Below, one piece after another: positions 1 to 8,752 of a stretch of 64,000 bases of DNA. Position 1 is the first letter of the stretch. Every line of letters starts with the position of its first letter. The notes under the pieces are model-generated. The model saw only the letters and a list, made by a program, of their open reading frames with translations, searched no databases and was not told the DNA's origin. Where the stretch lies: the IMG/VR virus record IMGVR_UViG_3300036827_000193, positions 1 through 64,000 of that record, one strand, 5' to 3'. Origin of the DNA: a virus. Both the position numbers and the translations under genes were made by a program.

Positions 1-412
1 CGTAGCCCGAGACATAGGGGTAGTCGGACGCCGGAGCGGCGTAGGCGGCGGGCGAATAGGTCTTGTAGGGGACCATGATTCCGGGGCCGGAATATTGCGG
101 ACCCTGGTTGACCACGTAGATCGGCGACGGCGCGACCACCGTCGGCTGGGCATAGACGACCGAGCGCCCGCCGCAGCCGCATCCGCTCGAACCGTAGGAG
201 ATGGCCGGCGCGGCGTAGGTGATCGGCGCCGCATAGGCCGCGGTGCCGCAGCCGCCGCAGCCGCCCGCATAACCCGCATAGACGGACGGCGCAGCATAGC
301 CGAAGGGCTGCGCCGAGGCGCCCCAATCGCAACAGCCGGCAGACGCAATCGAAGTCATGCCGACGGTGAAGAGTGTGGTGATGGCCATGAGGCCGAGGCG
401 GTGCAGAGACAT
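1..412 (-). CDS. Secreted Cys/Gly/Tyr-rich protein, 3' end cut by window edge
   Basis: The frame starts with ATG at 410-412 after a good ribosome site (AAGGGAG four bases upstream) and stays open to the window edge, about 137 codons. Residues 1-25 form a signal peptide (basic start, hydrophobic core, TSIASAG-like cleavage area). The mature part is low in complexity, with repeated YAAP, YAGGCGGCG and CGCGG motifs and many cysteines, glycines and tyrosines. I do not recognise a catalytic domain; such proteins in Bradyrhizobium-like genomes are usually hypothetical secreted or surface proteins. The C-terminus lies outside the window, so length and function are open. Confidence 0.7.
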   Translation of the reverse strand, partial: MSLHRLGLMAITTLFTVGMTSIASAGCCDWGASAQPFGYAAPSVYAGYAGGCGGCGTAAYAAPITYAAPAISYGSSGCGCGGRSVVYAQPTVVAPSPIYVVNQGPQYSGPGIMVPYKTYSPAAYAAPASDYPYVSGY

Positions 413-428
413 GATACTCCCTTACAGA

Positions 429-1034
429 TCAGCCCCGGTGACGAGGCGTGGTGGGGACAGGAACCGCCCTGCCCGGCGAACTTGACGAGCGACGATCCGG
501 CATCCGATGCCGCGTCCGTCCATCGTTGTCGTAGGTGTCGTTGCCGTACTGGCCGTTGCCGTACTGGCCGTTGCCGTACTGGCCGTTGCCGTACTGGCCA
601 TTCCTCGGCGCAACGATGACCTGAGGCGGATCGTATGGCGGATATTCCGTCACCGGATTCGGAGCGGATTCGATGCCGTATTCGCGGTGGTAGGTCGGTG
701 CCGGCGGCGGCAAGACGCGGTTGGCCGGCGGCTGGATTTCGTGGCGGCCATAGCCCGGACGGCGCCCGGTTGCCGGATAGTAGCCGCGCCCATAAAGGTA
801 ATCGCCGCGCGCATAGTACGGCGCCGGGATCAGCGGCCCATCGACGATGGTCGGCGCGACATGGCCGGGACGTTCAAGACCCCAGTCGCCCTCGACCACG
901 GCACCCGAAACGTCATATCCGTTGAGGATCACCGGAACGTCGGGACGGCCGGGAATGACGATGACCGGCTCGTGCTGGGCGAGCGCGGGCAACGTGCTTC
1001 CTGCGACCATCAACGCCGCGTAGACAAAACGCAT
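429..1034 (-). CDS. Secreted Pro/Tyr-rich protein with NGQYG repeats
   Basis: The protein has 201 residues. I chose the ATG at 1034, not the upstream ATG at 1127, because the protein then begins directly with a signal peptide (MRFVYAALMVAGSTLPALAQ). The mature protein is rich in Pro, Tyr and Arg and has no recognised enzyme motif. Near the C-terminus the pentapeptide NGQYG occurs four times in tandem, encoded by a 15-bp DNA repeat. It lies just upstream of the other secreted low-complexity gene on the same strand, with only a short gap, so the two may share a transcript. Function unknown; the fold is probably largely disordered. Confidence 0.65.
   Translation of the reverse strand: MRFVYAALMVAGSTLPALAQHEPVIVIPGRPDVPVILNGYDVSGAVVEGDWGLERPGHVAPTIVDGPLIPAPYYARGDYLYGRGYYPATGRRPGYGRHEIQPPANRVLPPPAPTYHREYGIESAPNPVTEYPPYDPPQVIVAPRNGQYGNGQYGNGQYGNGQYGNDTYDNDGRTRHRMPDRRSSSSPGRAVPVPTTPRHRG
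541..600 (-). repeat. Four-copy 15-bp tandem repeat encoding NGQYG
   Basis: The unit gtactggccgttgcc repeats about four times without a change. It is in frame within the secreted Pro/Tyr-rich gene, so copy-number change would only add or remove NGQYG units. It is a plausible site of slippage variation. Confidence 0.9.
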
Positions 1035-1215
1035 GGGCAACCCGAATATTTCCAAACACTTTACGGAAATACGGGCGTGAATTCGTTTATTTCGGCCGGA
1101 TCGCAATGGTGAATTGCGCGGTAACATTAATCATCGGCTACTTTTGCGCGTTGTGCGGGCAGCACGCCGATGCAATCGATTGGCGGGACGGGCGACAAAG
1201 GCCGTCCGCTTCTAT

Positions 1216-1479
1216 TTACGGACCATCGCGCCAGATCAGCCGCCGCGCGAGAACATTGCGCAGCGCGGCGGCAAATGCGCAGAGCAGCGCAAAAGCGAGC
1301 GCCGCCCCGACAAGTTCGCGGACGTTCGCCGCCGCCGAATGCGGCTCGCGCCATGGCGCGAATAGCTTGAATGCCGCGGCGAGCACCCCGATGGCCGCGC
1401 CGTAGGCCGCCGCGCGGACCGTGTTCCAGAGCTGCGGCGGCGAACGATCGTCGGCCGCGCGATAGAACAGCAACGGCAT
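1216..1479 (-). CDS. Small membrane protein (87 aa)
   Basis: The protein has two hydrophobic stretches (about residues 22-42, AAAYGAAIGVLAAAFKLFA, and 53-72, LVGAALAFALLCAFAAALR) and a basic C-terminus (RRLIWRDGP), so it is probably a two-span inner-membrane protein. Its ATG follows directly on the TAG stop of the upstream cupin-like gene, a layout typical of translational coupling, so the pair is likely one operon. No family recognised. Confidence 0.6.
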   Translation of the reverse strand: MPLLFYRAADDRSPPQLWNTVRAAAYGAAIGVLAAAFKLFAPWREPHSAAANVRELVGAALAFALLCAFAAALRNVLARRLIWRDGP

Positions 1480-2352
1480 CTATTCAGCGGCCTGCACGCT
1501 CTCCGGCCGGTGCATTTCGATGCCGGCGAGATCGGGCAGCACGAGGCACACGATTTCGGTCGGCTCGCGCGCCACGAAACTCGCCTCCTCGCCCTCATCG
1601 AGGTGGAGAGCAGTCAGCGGGCGATAGGGTTGATCGTGGACGATGCCGGTTCCGGCCACCACCAGATACACGCTGCGCGCCTCGGCGCGATAGGTTGCGC
1701 CCGGCGCAAGCTTCACGAGCGTCGCACCGCATTGCCGCTCAGTGAACGTGCCGAGAAATTTCTGCGACACGCCCGGCATATCGGCGACTGGCAGCCAATC
1801 ATAATGCGACGGGTCGACCATGATCGGATCGCGATAGCGCGGCTTGGGGTATTCCATGCGCTGGCCGTGCACGTGCTCCCAGATCGCCTGGTAGCCGTCG
1901 GTGTTGCGGCGGCCTTCGGCGTCGTCGTTGCGCCGGAAAATGCCGCCCTCGAACGTGCCGAATTTCTTCAGTTCGTTCTGGCCGGCGAACACTTCCTCGC
2001 GCGACAGATATCCGCTGCCGCTGGCGCTGCCGAACTGCAGCACCGCGGTGACGGCCTTGCCATCCGAGGACTGCGGGCCATAGGCCGCGCCTTCCGGAAA
2101 ATAACCGAACGTGCCGGCGCTCATCTTGCCGTTGCGGTCGAAATTCATGGTGCCTTCGACCTGGAAACGGAACTGATCGAAGTTGTGCCGGTGCCGCGGC
2201 GAAGCGAAATCGCCCTCGAGCTTACCGACGTTGAACTGGAAGTTGCCGAGCGTACCCGGCGTGCCATTGAGCAGATGCCGGTAATGGAACGTCCCGCCGC
2301 GGTGCTGCAGGCCGCGTTTCCATTCCACCTCATCGCCTTGGACAATCTGCAT
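1480..2352 (-). CDS. Cupin-like protein (290 aa)
   Basis: I chose the ATG at 2352 because GGGAAAA lies a few bases upstream; an ATG 15 codons earlier has a poor context. The N-terminal half has the features of a double-stranded beta-helix: a histidine-rich segment (SPRHRHNFDQFRFQVEG, about residues 55-72) resembles the cupin motif H-x-H-x(n)-E, and the C-terminal third (YRAEARSVYLVVAGTGIV) looks like a second cupin half. This fits a bicupin that may bind a metal and a small substrate, but the substrate cannot be told from sequence. It is the first gene of a two-gene operon with the small membrane protein and is divergent from the TctA gene. Confidence 0.6.
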   Translation of the reverse strand: MQIVQGDEVEWKRGLQHRGGTFHYRHLLNGTPGTLGNFQFNVGKLEGDFASPRHRHNFDQFRFQVEGTMNFDRNGKMSAGTFGYFPEGAAYGPQSSDGKAVTAVLQFGSASGSGYLSREEVFAGQNELKKFGTFEGGIFRRNDDAEGRRNTDGYQAIWEHVHGQRMEYPKPRYRDPIMVDPSHYDWLPVADMPGVSQKFLGTFTERQCGATLVKLAPGATYRAEARSVYLVVAGTGIVHDQPYRPLTALHLDEGEEASFVAREPTEIVCLVLPDLAGIEMHRPESVQAAE

Positions 2353-2453
2353 GGCCGTTTTCCCTTTGTTTCGGTCGCGAGCAAGAATGCGTCGCAATCA
2401 TCTTATTCCGTCTTCGATCGACTGTCAGGCCCTGCAATCCTGCGTCCACTGTG

Positions 2454-2467
2454 AGACGAATTCGTCT
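2454..2467. promoter_or_regulatory. Perfect 14-bp palindrome between divergent genes
   Basis: AGACGAATTCGTCT is a perfect inverted repeat about 100 bp upstream of the cupin-like gene and about 290 bp upstream of the transporter gene. The rest of the roughly 400-bp gap has no coding signal that I see. The position and symmetry suit an operator for a dimeric repressor (GntR, IclR or TetR type), but no regulator gene is next to it. The function is inferred. Confidence 0.4.
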
Positions 2468-2758
2468 GGCAACCCAACACGTTGACCTCCTGAAATGACA
2501 TGAGGCGAGTGCCAGGCGCAGCGCCGCCACGCCACTCGCTGCGGGCGAAATGTCGCACGCAGAGGTGGTGCAGCTTTGCTTCAGCCCATGAATGTAGGGC
2601 AACGCGGGTGCGACGACGCGTGACGCTGGCTCATAATTCATTCCTCCACTAACATCACCCCGGTCGATCGAGGGGGACGTGGGGAACGGCACGCCCGGTG
2701 CGTGTGCCCGGCCGCGCCATGCGTCATGGTGCGCCATCTCCGCCAGTGAGGAGCGTTC

Positions 2759-4825
2759 ATGGAAACGGACATGCTGCATTCGGCATGGCATGCCCTGCTG
2801 ATCATTCTTGATCCAGTGCGATTGGCGTATCTGTTCGGCGGCGTTTGCATGGGCCTTTCGCTCGGCATCCTGCCCGGCATCGGCGGGATTGCCGGTACCG
2901 CCCTGCTGCTGCCCTTCACCTATAACCTCGATCCGCCGACCGCCTTCGCCCTGCTGCTGGGTCTCGGCGCGACGACGACCACCGCCGACCCGATATCGGC
3001 GATCCTGTTCGGCGCGCCCGGACACGCGGCGTCCGCGGCGACAACTCTCGACGGCTATCCGATGACCCGGCGCGGCGAGGCCGGCCGGGCGCTCGGCGCC
3101 TCCTATATGGCGGCCTTGATCGGCGGATTGTTCGGCGCCGCGCTGATGGCCGTGGCGTTGCCGGTGCTGCGGCCCATCATCCTCTACATCGGTTCGCCGG
3201 AACTGCTCGGCGTCGCCGTGTTCGGCATTTCGATGGTGGCCGTGCTGTCGGGCAACTCGCCGCTGCGCGGGCTGACCACCGCCTGCTTCGGCATGATGCT
3301 GGCGATGATCGGCACCGATCCGCAGTCCGGCACCCTGCGCTGGACGATGGACAGCCTCTATCTCTGGGACGGCTTGCCGCTGGTGCCGCTGACGCTCGGG
3401 ATATTTGCGCTGCCCGAACTCTGCGACCTCGCGATCGGCCGCATGGCGATCGTGGCCGAAGGCCAGACCATCGACACCAAGACCGGCATGATGCTTGGCG
3501 TGAAGGATTGCATGCGGCATTGGTTCCTGATCCTGCGCTGCTCCTGGATCGGTTCCGCGATGGGCGCGATCCCCGGCATCGGCGCCTCGGTGATCGACTG
3601 GATTTCCTATGGCCACGCGCTGCGCACCGAGAAAGGCGCGCAGGAAAGCTTTGGCAAGGGCGACGTGCGCGGCGTCATCGCGGCGGAGAGCGCCACCAAT
3701 GCGCGCGAAGGCGGCGCGCTCGTCCCCACCGTCGCGTTCGGCGTGCCGTCGAGCGCCGGCATGGCGATCCTGCTCGGCGCCTTCCTCATCCATGGCCTGG
3801 TGCCCGGACCAGAGATGCTCACCAAGCATCTCGACATCACCTATTCGATGGTGTGGAGCATCGCCATCGCCAACATTCTCGGCTCGGGCCTGTGCTTCGC
3901 GTTCAGCGGCCAGCTCGCGAAGATCGCGACGCTACGCTACACGCTGTTCATGCCGGGCGTGCTGAGCCTGGTTTACATCGGTTCGTTCGAGGCGTCGCGG
4001 AACTGGGGCGACCTGTTCTCGCTGATGTTCTTCGGCGTGTTGGGCTGGGCGATGAAGCACTTCAAGTGGCCGCGGCCGCCACTGGTGCTCGGCTTCATCC
4101 TCGGCGACGTGCTCGAACGCTACATGTTCATCTCGATCGAGCGTTACGGCGTGTCGTGGATGTTGCGTCCCGTCGTCGTCGTCATGTTCACCATGGCGGG
4201 TCTCAGCCTGCTGCGGCCGTTGCTGCAGGACATCCGCATCCATGGCGGCCTCAAGAAGATGGTGTCCGAGTTCGGTCATCCCATCTTCGCGAGCGACAAT
4301 CTGTTCCCGACGGCGCTGCTGTGCCTGTTCAGCTGGATGCTGTTGCAGTCGTTCCAATGGAGCTTCGCGGCCCGCATCATCCCGACCATCGTCGGCGTGG
4401 GGGCACTGCTGTTCTGCACGCTCAGCCTGCTGAACGAAATATTCGGTCTGCACGAACGCGATGGCGGGAAACCAATAATTGGTGCCGACGGCAAGGTGAT
4501 CGAGCAAAAGATCCACATGGACATTGCATCCAAGACCGCGCATCTGCCCGGCAATGTCATTCTCGCGCGCGGCGGCCTGTTCTTCGGCTGGATGCTCAGC
4601 TTCATGGCTGTCATGGCTGTGATCGGGCTCATTCCGACGGTACCGATCTTCATCATCTCCTACATGCGGTTCGAGGGCCGCGAGCCATGGAAGATCGCCA
4701 TCCCGATGGCCGCCGTCATGGTGCTGCTGATCTACGTCGTGTTCGATCAACTGCTGGCGATTCCGTGGCCGCCGACCTTGGCGGGCATGTACTTCCCGGC
4801 GCTGAAGTTCATTCCGAGCGTGTGA
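2759..4825 (+). CDS. tctA: Tripartite tricarboxylate transporter, TctA-TctB fusion
   Basis: The 688-residue integral membrane protein starts at an ATG preceded by GAGGAG. The N-terminal 500 residues match the large TctA subunit: the signature GLSLGILPGIGGIAGTALLL near residues 30-50, the threonine-rich GATTTTADPISAILFGAPG loop, and a second copy of the PGIG motif (IPGIGASVIDWISYG) in the other half. TctA alone is about 500 residues. The extra C-terminal 170 residues contain about four membrane segments and resemble the small TctB subunit (DUF1468), so this is read as a fused membrane unit. Such systems import tricarboxylates or similar organic acids with a periplasmic binding protein (TctC), which is not adjacent here. 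Confidence 0.85.
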   Translation: METDMLHSAWHALLIILDPVRLAYLFGGVCMGLSLGILPGIGGIAGTALLLPFTYNLDPPTAFALLLGLGATTTTADPISAILFGAPGHAASAATTLDGYPMTRRGEAGRALGASYMAALIGGLFGAALMAVALPVLRPIILYIGSPELLGVAVFGISMVAVLSGNSPLRGLTTACFGMMLAMIGTDPQSGTLRWTMDSLYLWDGLPLVPLTLGIFALPELCDLAIGRMAIVAEGQTIDTKTGMMLGVKDCMRHWFLILRCSWIGSAMGAIPGIGASVIDWISYGHALRTEKGAQESFGKGDVRGVIAAESATNAREGGALVPTVAFGVPSSAGMAILLGAFLIHGLVPGPEMLTKHLDITYSMVWSIAIANILGSGLCFAFSGQLAKIATLRYTLFMPGVLSLVYIGSFEASRNWGDLFSLMFFGVLGWAMKHFKWPRPPLVLGFILGDVLERYMFISIERYGVSWMLRPVVVVMFTMAGLSLLRPLLQDIRIHGGLKKMVSEFGHPIFASDNLFPTALLCLFSWMLLQSFQWSFAARIIPTIVGVGALLFCTLSLLNEIFGLHERDGGKPIIGADGKVIEQKIHMDIASKTAHLPGNVILARGGLFFGWMLSFMAVMAVIGLIPTVPIFIISYMRFEGREPWKIAIPMAAVMVLLIYVVFDQLLAIPWPPTLAGMYFPALKFIPSV

Positions 4826-4922
4826 ACGGCCGACTGCCGGCGCGGCATTTCGCAGGCTTGCTGGCCTGACGGCCGCACGGTATTTTTGCCGATTGGAGCC
4901 GCCTGACACAAATGAGGGCGCC

Positions 4923-6788
4923 ATGAAACGCTGGTCGCTACTGGTCGCAATTTTCTTTGCGCTCGCGGGGCTGTTTGCCGCGCCGGCGCGCGCGGACTTT
5001 TCCGACGATCAGAAAGCCTGCAACAACGGCGCGACCGATCCGGATGTCGGCATCCCCGCCTGCACGCGTCAGGTCGCCTCAGGCCGTTTCAAGGGCCACG
5101 ATCTCGCGATCACGTTTTACAATCGCGGCAACTTCTGGAACCGGAAGTCTGATTACGACCACGCCATCGCCGACTACGACCAGGCGCTCCAGCTCGATCC
5201 GAACTACGGCTATGCCTACGGCAATCGCGGCCGGGCCTGGTACAACAAGGACAACCTCGACAAGGCGCTTGCCGATCTCAACGACGCGATCCGGATCAAT
5301 CCGCAAAACGCCATCGAGTACAATTCCCGCGGCAACGTGTGGAAGGATAAAGGCGATCTCGACAAGGCCATGGCCGATTACAATCAGGCCATCCACTTCG
5401 ATAACAAATTCGCCTCCGCCTACTACAATCGCGGCGCCGCGTGGGGCTCGAAGGGCAATGACGACCGCGCCATGGCCGACTACGATCAGGCCATCAAGCT
5501 CGATCCGAACTACGGCTACGCCTACGGCAACCGTGGCCGCATCTGGTACAACAAGAACAACCTCGACAAGGCGCTCGCCGACCTGAACGAGGCGATCCGC
5601 ATCAACCCGAGGAACTCGGTCGAATACAACTCCCGCGGCAACGTCTGGCGTGACAAGAAGGATCCAGATCGCGCCATCGCCGACTACAATTTGGCGATCC
5701 AGTTGGATCCGAAAGACGCGTTCGTTTACAACAATCGGGGCAATGCCTGGACCGACAAGGGCAATTTCGCCGCCGCCATCGCCGACTACGGTCAGGCCAT
5801 CGCCATCGATCCCGCCTACACCGCCGCGTTCACCAACCGCGGGCTCGCCTACGAGAAAAAGGGCGACACCGACAGCGCGCGCGCCGACTACAATGCGGCG
5901 CTTGCCGTCCCGGAGAAATACAGCAACGGCAAATGGGCGCACGACACTGCCACCAAGCATCTGGCGTCGCTGCCGGCCTCGACCGGGCGCGCATCCGCGA
6001 GCCGTCAGCCGAGCGGCCCGGTTGCGGTCGTGACGCCGCCGTTCGTACCGCAAGTGCCGCTGCGTCCGGCTGCATCGGGATTTGATCCCGGCCGCCGCGT
6101 CGCGCTGGTGATCGGCAACTCGTCCTACTCCGCCGTGCCGCAACTGCCGAACCCGCGCCACGATTCCGAAACCGTCGCCGACGCGTTGCGTCGCCTCGGC
6201 TTCAAGACCGTGACTCTATTGACCGATCTCACCCGCGAGAAGCTGATCGACGCGTTGCGAAAATTCGCGCGCGACGCCGAGAACGCGGACTGGGCGCTGG
6301 TCTACTACGCGGGCCACGGCATCGAAATGAACGGCACCAATTACCTGATCCCGATCGACGCCAAGCTCGAGATCGACCGCGATGTCGAATTCGAGGCGAT
6401 CCCGCTCTCCCAGGTGATGAGCGCGGTCGAAGGCGCGAAGAAAATGCGTCTGGTGATGCTCGATGCCTGCCGCGACAATCCCTTCGCCCACCAGATGCGG
6501 CGCTCGATCGGGACCAGATCGGTCAGCCGCGGGCTCGCGGCCGTCGAGCCGGAGGCCGGCACCCTCGTCGTCTATGCGGCCAAGGACGGCCAGACCGCGC
6601 TCGACGGCGACAGCGGCAACAGCCCATTCGTCTCCGCGCTGGTCAAGGAGATGACGACGCCGGGCCTCGAGATCCGCAAGCTGTTCGACCTCGTGCGCGA
6701 CGACGTGCTCGACGCCACCCATAACCGGCAGCAGCCCTTCACCTACGGCTCGGTCTCCGGACGCGAGGATTTCTTTTTCGCCAAGTGA
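4923..6788 (+). CDS. Secreted TPR protein with C-terminal caspase-like peptidase domain
   Basis: I chose the ATG at 4923 (GAGGG just upstream) because the protein then opens with a signal peptide, MKRWSLLVAIFFALAGLFAAPARA. Residues about 50-330 hold some eight tetratricopeptide repeats of the form A-x-x-N-R-G-x-x-W-x-x-K-x-D-x-D-x-A-[IL]-A-D-Y. After a Pro/Ser-rich linker, residues about 380-621 form a peptidase C14 (caspase-like) domain, with catalytic His in VYYAGHGIEMNG and catalytic Cys in LVMLDACRDNPF. Both residues are intact. This architecture is common in Rhizobiales; the substrates are not known. The TPRs probably bind a partner or regulate the peptidase in the periplasm. Confidence 0.85.
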   Translation: MKRWSLLVAIFFALAGLFAAPARADFSDDQKACNNGATDPDVGIPACTRQVASGRFKGHDLAITFYNRGNFWNRKSDYDHAIADYDQALQLDPNYGYAYGNRGRAWYNKDNLDKALADLNDAIRINPQNAIEYNSRGNVWKDKGDLDKAMADYNQAIHFDNKFASAYYNRGAAWGSKGNDDRAMADYDQAIKLDPNYGYAYGNRGRIWYNKNNLDKALADLNEAIRINPRNSVEYNSRGNVWRDKKDPDRAIADYNLAIQLDPKDAFVYNNRGNAWTDKGNFAAAIADYGQAIAIDPAYTAAFTNRGLAYEKKGDTDSARADYNAALAVPEKYSNGKWAHDTATKHLASLPASTGRASASRQPSGPVAVVTPPFVPQVPLRPAASGFDPGRRVALVIGNSSYSAVPQLPNPRHDSETVADALRRLGFKTVTLLTDLTREKLIDALRKFARDAENADWALVYYAGHGIEMNGTNYLIPIDAKLEIDRDVEFEAIPLSQVMSAVEGAKKMRLVMLDACRDNPFAHQMRRSIGTRSVSRGLAAVEPEAGTLVVYAAKDGQTALDGDSGNSPFVSALVKEMTTPGLEIRKLFDLVRDDVLDATHNRQQPFTYGSVSGREDFFFAK

Positions 6789-6795
6789 ACTGTCG

Positions 6796-6834
6796 CCGTG
6801 AATCGTCACGGTGAATCGTCCCGGTGCATCGTCT
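6796..6834. repeat. Three imperfect 13-bp tandem repeats
   Basis: Directly after the stop of the TPR-caspase gene, the units ccgtgaatcgtca, cggtgaatcgtcc and cggtgcatcgtct follow one another. There is no obvious hairpin. The repeat may be a slippage product or a small intergenic element. Confidence 0.6.
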
Positions 6835-6888
6835 CGCCGGTTGTCGCCCGCGTGTGGCTCACGACCGACGACGCCGCACCTGAAACAC

Positions 6889-7071
6889 TTATCGCGCCGG
6901 GGCTTCGATCGGAGCGCAATTTGTGCGGCCGGACAGGACGCAATCTCCCATCCGGCCGCTGCTGTAAAGTTCGCGCGCCAGCAGCCATCCGACCACGAAA
7001 ATAATCACGACCACAGCCAGTCCGATCAGCGGGCCGCGCCTGCTGTCGTTGTCTCCATCATCGTCGGCCAT
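6889..7071 (-). CDS. Small single-span membrane protein (60 aa)
   Basis: The layout is an acidic/basic N-terminus (MADDDGDNDSRRG), one strong hydrophobic segment (PLIGLAVVVIIFVVGWLLA, about residues 14-32), and a short cysteine-containing tail (DCVLSGRTNC). The acidic start and single span are typical of conserved tiny proteins in Bradyrhizobium relatives. No function is known to me. Confidence 0.65.
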   Translation of the reverse strand: MADDDGDNDSRRGPLIGLAVVVIIFVVGWLLARELYSSGRMGDCVLSGRTNCAPIEAPAR

Positions 7072-7177
7072 GCTGATCCCAGTGTCGCGCGCAACGTCAT
7101 CGCATTCGGACTATTCTGAACGAAGCCGCATCGACCTAGCAAGTATCGGTGAAACCTCACGGCTCGATATCTGGTCA

Positions 7178-7369
7178 TCAAGATAGAGTATTAACATCGT
7201 CCCTTCCGCTGCCATCCTGTTGCTTCTTGAGTTTGCGTTCGGCCTCTTCCGCACACTTTTCCCACGCGTCAGCTATTTCGAGCAGCACTGACCGGTCTTT
7301 TGCCGCGGCTCTTTCAGCCAGACGTTTGCACTCCTCCGCATACTCGCGAAACTTTTGGACGTTTTCCAT
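7178..7369 (-). CDS. Small conserved helical protein (63 aa)
   Basis: I chose the internal ATG at 7369 (MENVQKFREYAEEC) because the protein upstream of it looks random. It is predicted to be almost fully helical, with FREYAEECKRLAERAA followed by LLEIADAWEKCAEEAE. It is clearly related to the short protein encoded on the other strand at 7510-7677, which has YRRYAAECIRLAQLS and LLQMAETWQRLADEAE at the same positions. The family is frequent in rhizobial genomes; its role is unknown. Confidence 0.7.
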   Translation of the reverse strand: MENVQKFREYAEECKRLAERAAAKDRSVLLEIADAWEKCAEEAERKLKKQQDGSGRDDVNTLS

Positions 7370-7509
7370 GACACATCCACATTTCAATTGTTCCAGTGTT
7401 CCAAATGGCAACCGGTGACGAGATGCGGAGTTCCGCATCAAATCTGGATTGCATCGGGAACCGAATCGCGGGCTTTGCAGTTTGGCTGCGGTAAGCGGGG
7501 TTCGGCTGC

Positions 7510-7677
7510 ATGGTTTCCGGGGATCCATCGAAGCGCTACAGACGCTACGCCGCCGAGTGCATCAGGTTGGCGCAACTCTCCCGCGACCAAAAAGAAAAGA
7601 ACGTGCTGTTGCAGATGGCAGAAACGTGGCAGCGGCTGGCGGATGAAGCCGAAACGAAACAAACCCGCAAAGAATGA
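7510..7677 (+). CDS. Small conserved helical protein (55 aa), paralogue of its neighbour
   Basis: The ATG at 7510 begins a 55-codon frame ending in TGA at 7675. The pattern YRRYAAECIRLAQLS ... LLQMAETWQRLADEAE matches the protein at 7178-7369 on the opposite strand almost residue for residue in spacing. The two genes are divergent, with 140 bp between their starts. The shared pattern is the main reason to accept such a short frame as real. Function unknown. Confidence 0.65.
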   Translation: MVSGDPSKRYRRYAAECIRLAQLSRDQKEKNVLLQMAETWQRLADEAETKQTRKE

Positions 7678-7683
7678 AATCCG

Positions 7684-7899
7684 CTATTGATCAACCTCAA
7701 CTCCCGCCTTGCGCGGGAGCATTGCTTTGTCGCTGGGAAGCCGGGCGATACAACGGCCGAATTTCCAAATTTCAACGTCGTGGCCGCTCACCACCGAACC
7801 CACACATCGGACTGCATGCGCGTCGTCATCGCACTCAACTTGATGTGCTCTCAGATATCGACCGTCGCTACCCAATACGAGGATGCGATAGCTAATCAT
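7684..7899 (-). CDS. Small conserved protein (71 aa)
   Basis: The sequence MISYRILVLGSDGRYLRAHQ followed by VECDDDAHAV and VVSGHDVEIWKFGRCIARLP has the alternating beta/helix pattern of a small family common in Bradyrhizobiaceae. No catalytic residues stand out. It is convergent with the 55-aa gene, with only six bases between the stops. Confidence 0.65.
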   Translation of the reverse strand: MISYRILVLGSDGRYLRAHQVECDDDAHAVRCVGSVVSGHDVEIWKFGRCIARLPSDKAMLPRKAGVEVDQ

Positions 7900-8006
7900 C
7901 TCCGGTTCCCCTCGACGACTGTCCCGAGGGTCCCCACTAGCCGACGATTGCGATGAAAGGGTTGCCCGCGCCGTCGCAATTTTACAGAGCGCAAACGCCG
8001 GTGGAA

Positions 8007-8273
8007 TCAGCCGGCCAATTTCAGGCGATCACCTTTTGGTCCGAATCGCGACGCGAAAATGGCGGCATCGAATTCGTCTTCAAAACAGTAACGGACGAAG
8101 ACCGCGTATTCGTCCTCAACATACATGTCGAATTTCCCGGCGCTGTTTTCCAGGAATTCGAATATCTCGCCCTCTTCCCAAAGCTTGCGTCGTTCGAGCA
8201 CCACTTGATACGGCAGTTCCTCGTCCAGTTTTTTCAGCCACGCAGTTCTTTTGTCTCTTTTGTCCGAATCCAT
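8007..8273 (-). CDS. Small hypothetical protein (88 aa)
   Basis: A strong ribosome site (GAGGAGAGG) sits just upstream of the ATG. The protein is charged and soluble: a helical N-terminus (RDKRTAWLKKLDEELPYQVVLERR) and a C-terminal part with aromatic residues and acidic clusters (YVEDEYAVFVRYCFEDEFDA). I do not recognise it. The next 296 bp up to the tRNA gene show no coding frame that I trust. Confidence 0.6.
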   Translation of the reverse strand: MDSDKRDKRTAWLKKLDEELPYQVVLERRKLWEEGEIFEFLENSAGKFDMYVEDEYAVFVRYCFEDEFDAAIFASRFGPKGDRLKLAG

Positions 8274-8569
8274 GGTTGCCTCTCCTCGACTCAGACCGCC
8301 GAATGTTCATGTTTCGTTCCCTTAAGTCAAGGGCCGGGATGCGATGACGGTCGAGACGTTTGGCGAGGCATTGTCATGGGCTGCCTCTCGTCATTCTCCA
8401 GGCATTGCTGTTTCTCCGGTCTCGCATCATCTGCCTTGATATAACCAGAGGATGCTGGGCCTATCCGCCCGGATCGGGTAATTCAGACTGCACTAACCAA
8501 TTCACCGTGAATCTTTAGCGAACAAACCTTGTAGAAGTTGGTGCCCAGAGAAAGTTGAGTCATTGATTA

Positions 8570-8644
8570 GCCGGGTTAGCTCAGCGGTAGAGCAGCGGTT
8601 TTGTAAACCGTTGGTCGGGAGTTCAATCCTCTCACCCGGCACCA
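8570..8644 (+). tRNA. tRNA-Thr (anticodon UGU), probable phage attachment site
   Basis: A full cloverleaf is visible: acceptor stem GCCGGGU paired with ACCCGGC, D stem GCUC/GAGC, anticodon stem GCGGU/ACCGU with loop UUUGUAA (anticodon UGU), T arm GUUCAAUCC, discriminator A and encoded CCA at 8642-8644. Phage-type genes begin soon after its 3' end, so it is the likely integration target. The matching repeat at the other prophage end would lie outside the window. Confidence 0.92.
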
Positions 8645-8752
8645 CAACAAAATCAAGGTTTTTGCGATGGCGCAGGCGTTTCTGCCACGTCGCCGAAGGC
8701 CGAATCCGCCGAATCCGCCGAATCTAAGCGCGATCTCCCGTATCGCAAAAGA

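Noticed and set aside
2330-3829. A 499-codon minus frame opposite the transporter gene
   Set aside because: It is the shadow of TctA, whose membrane pattern and signature motifs are unambiguous.
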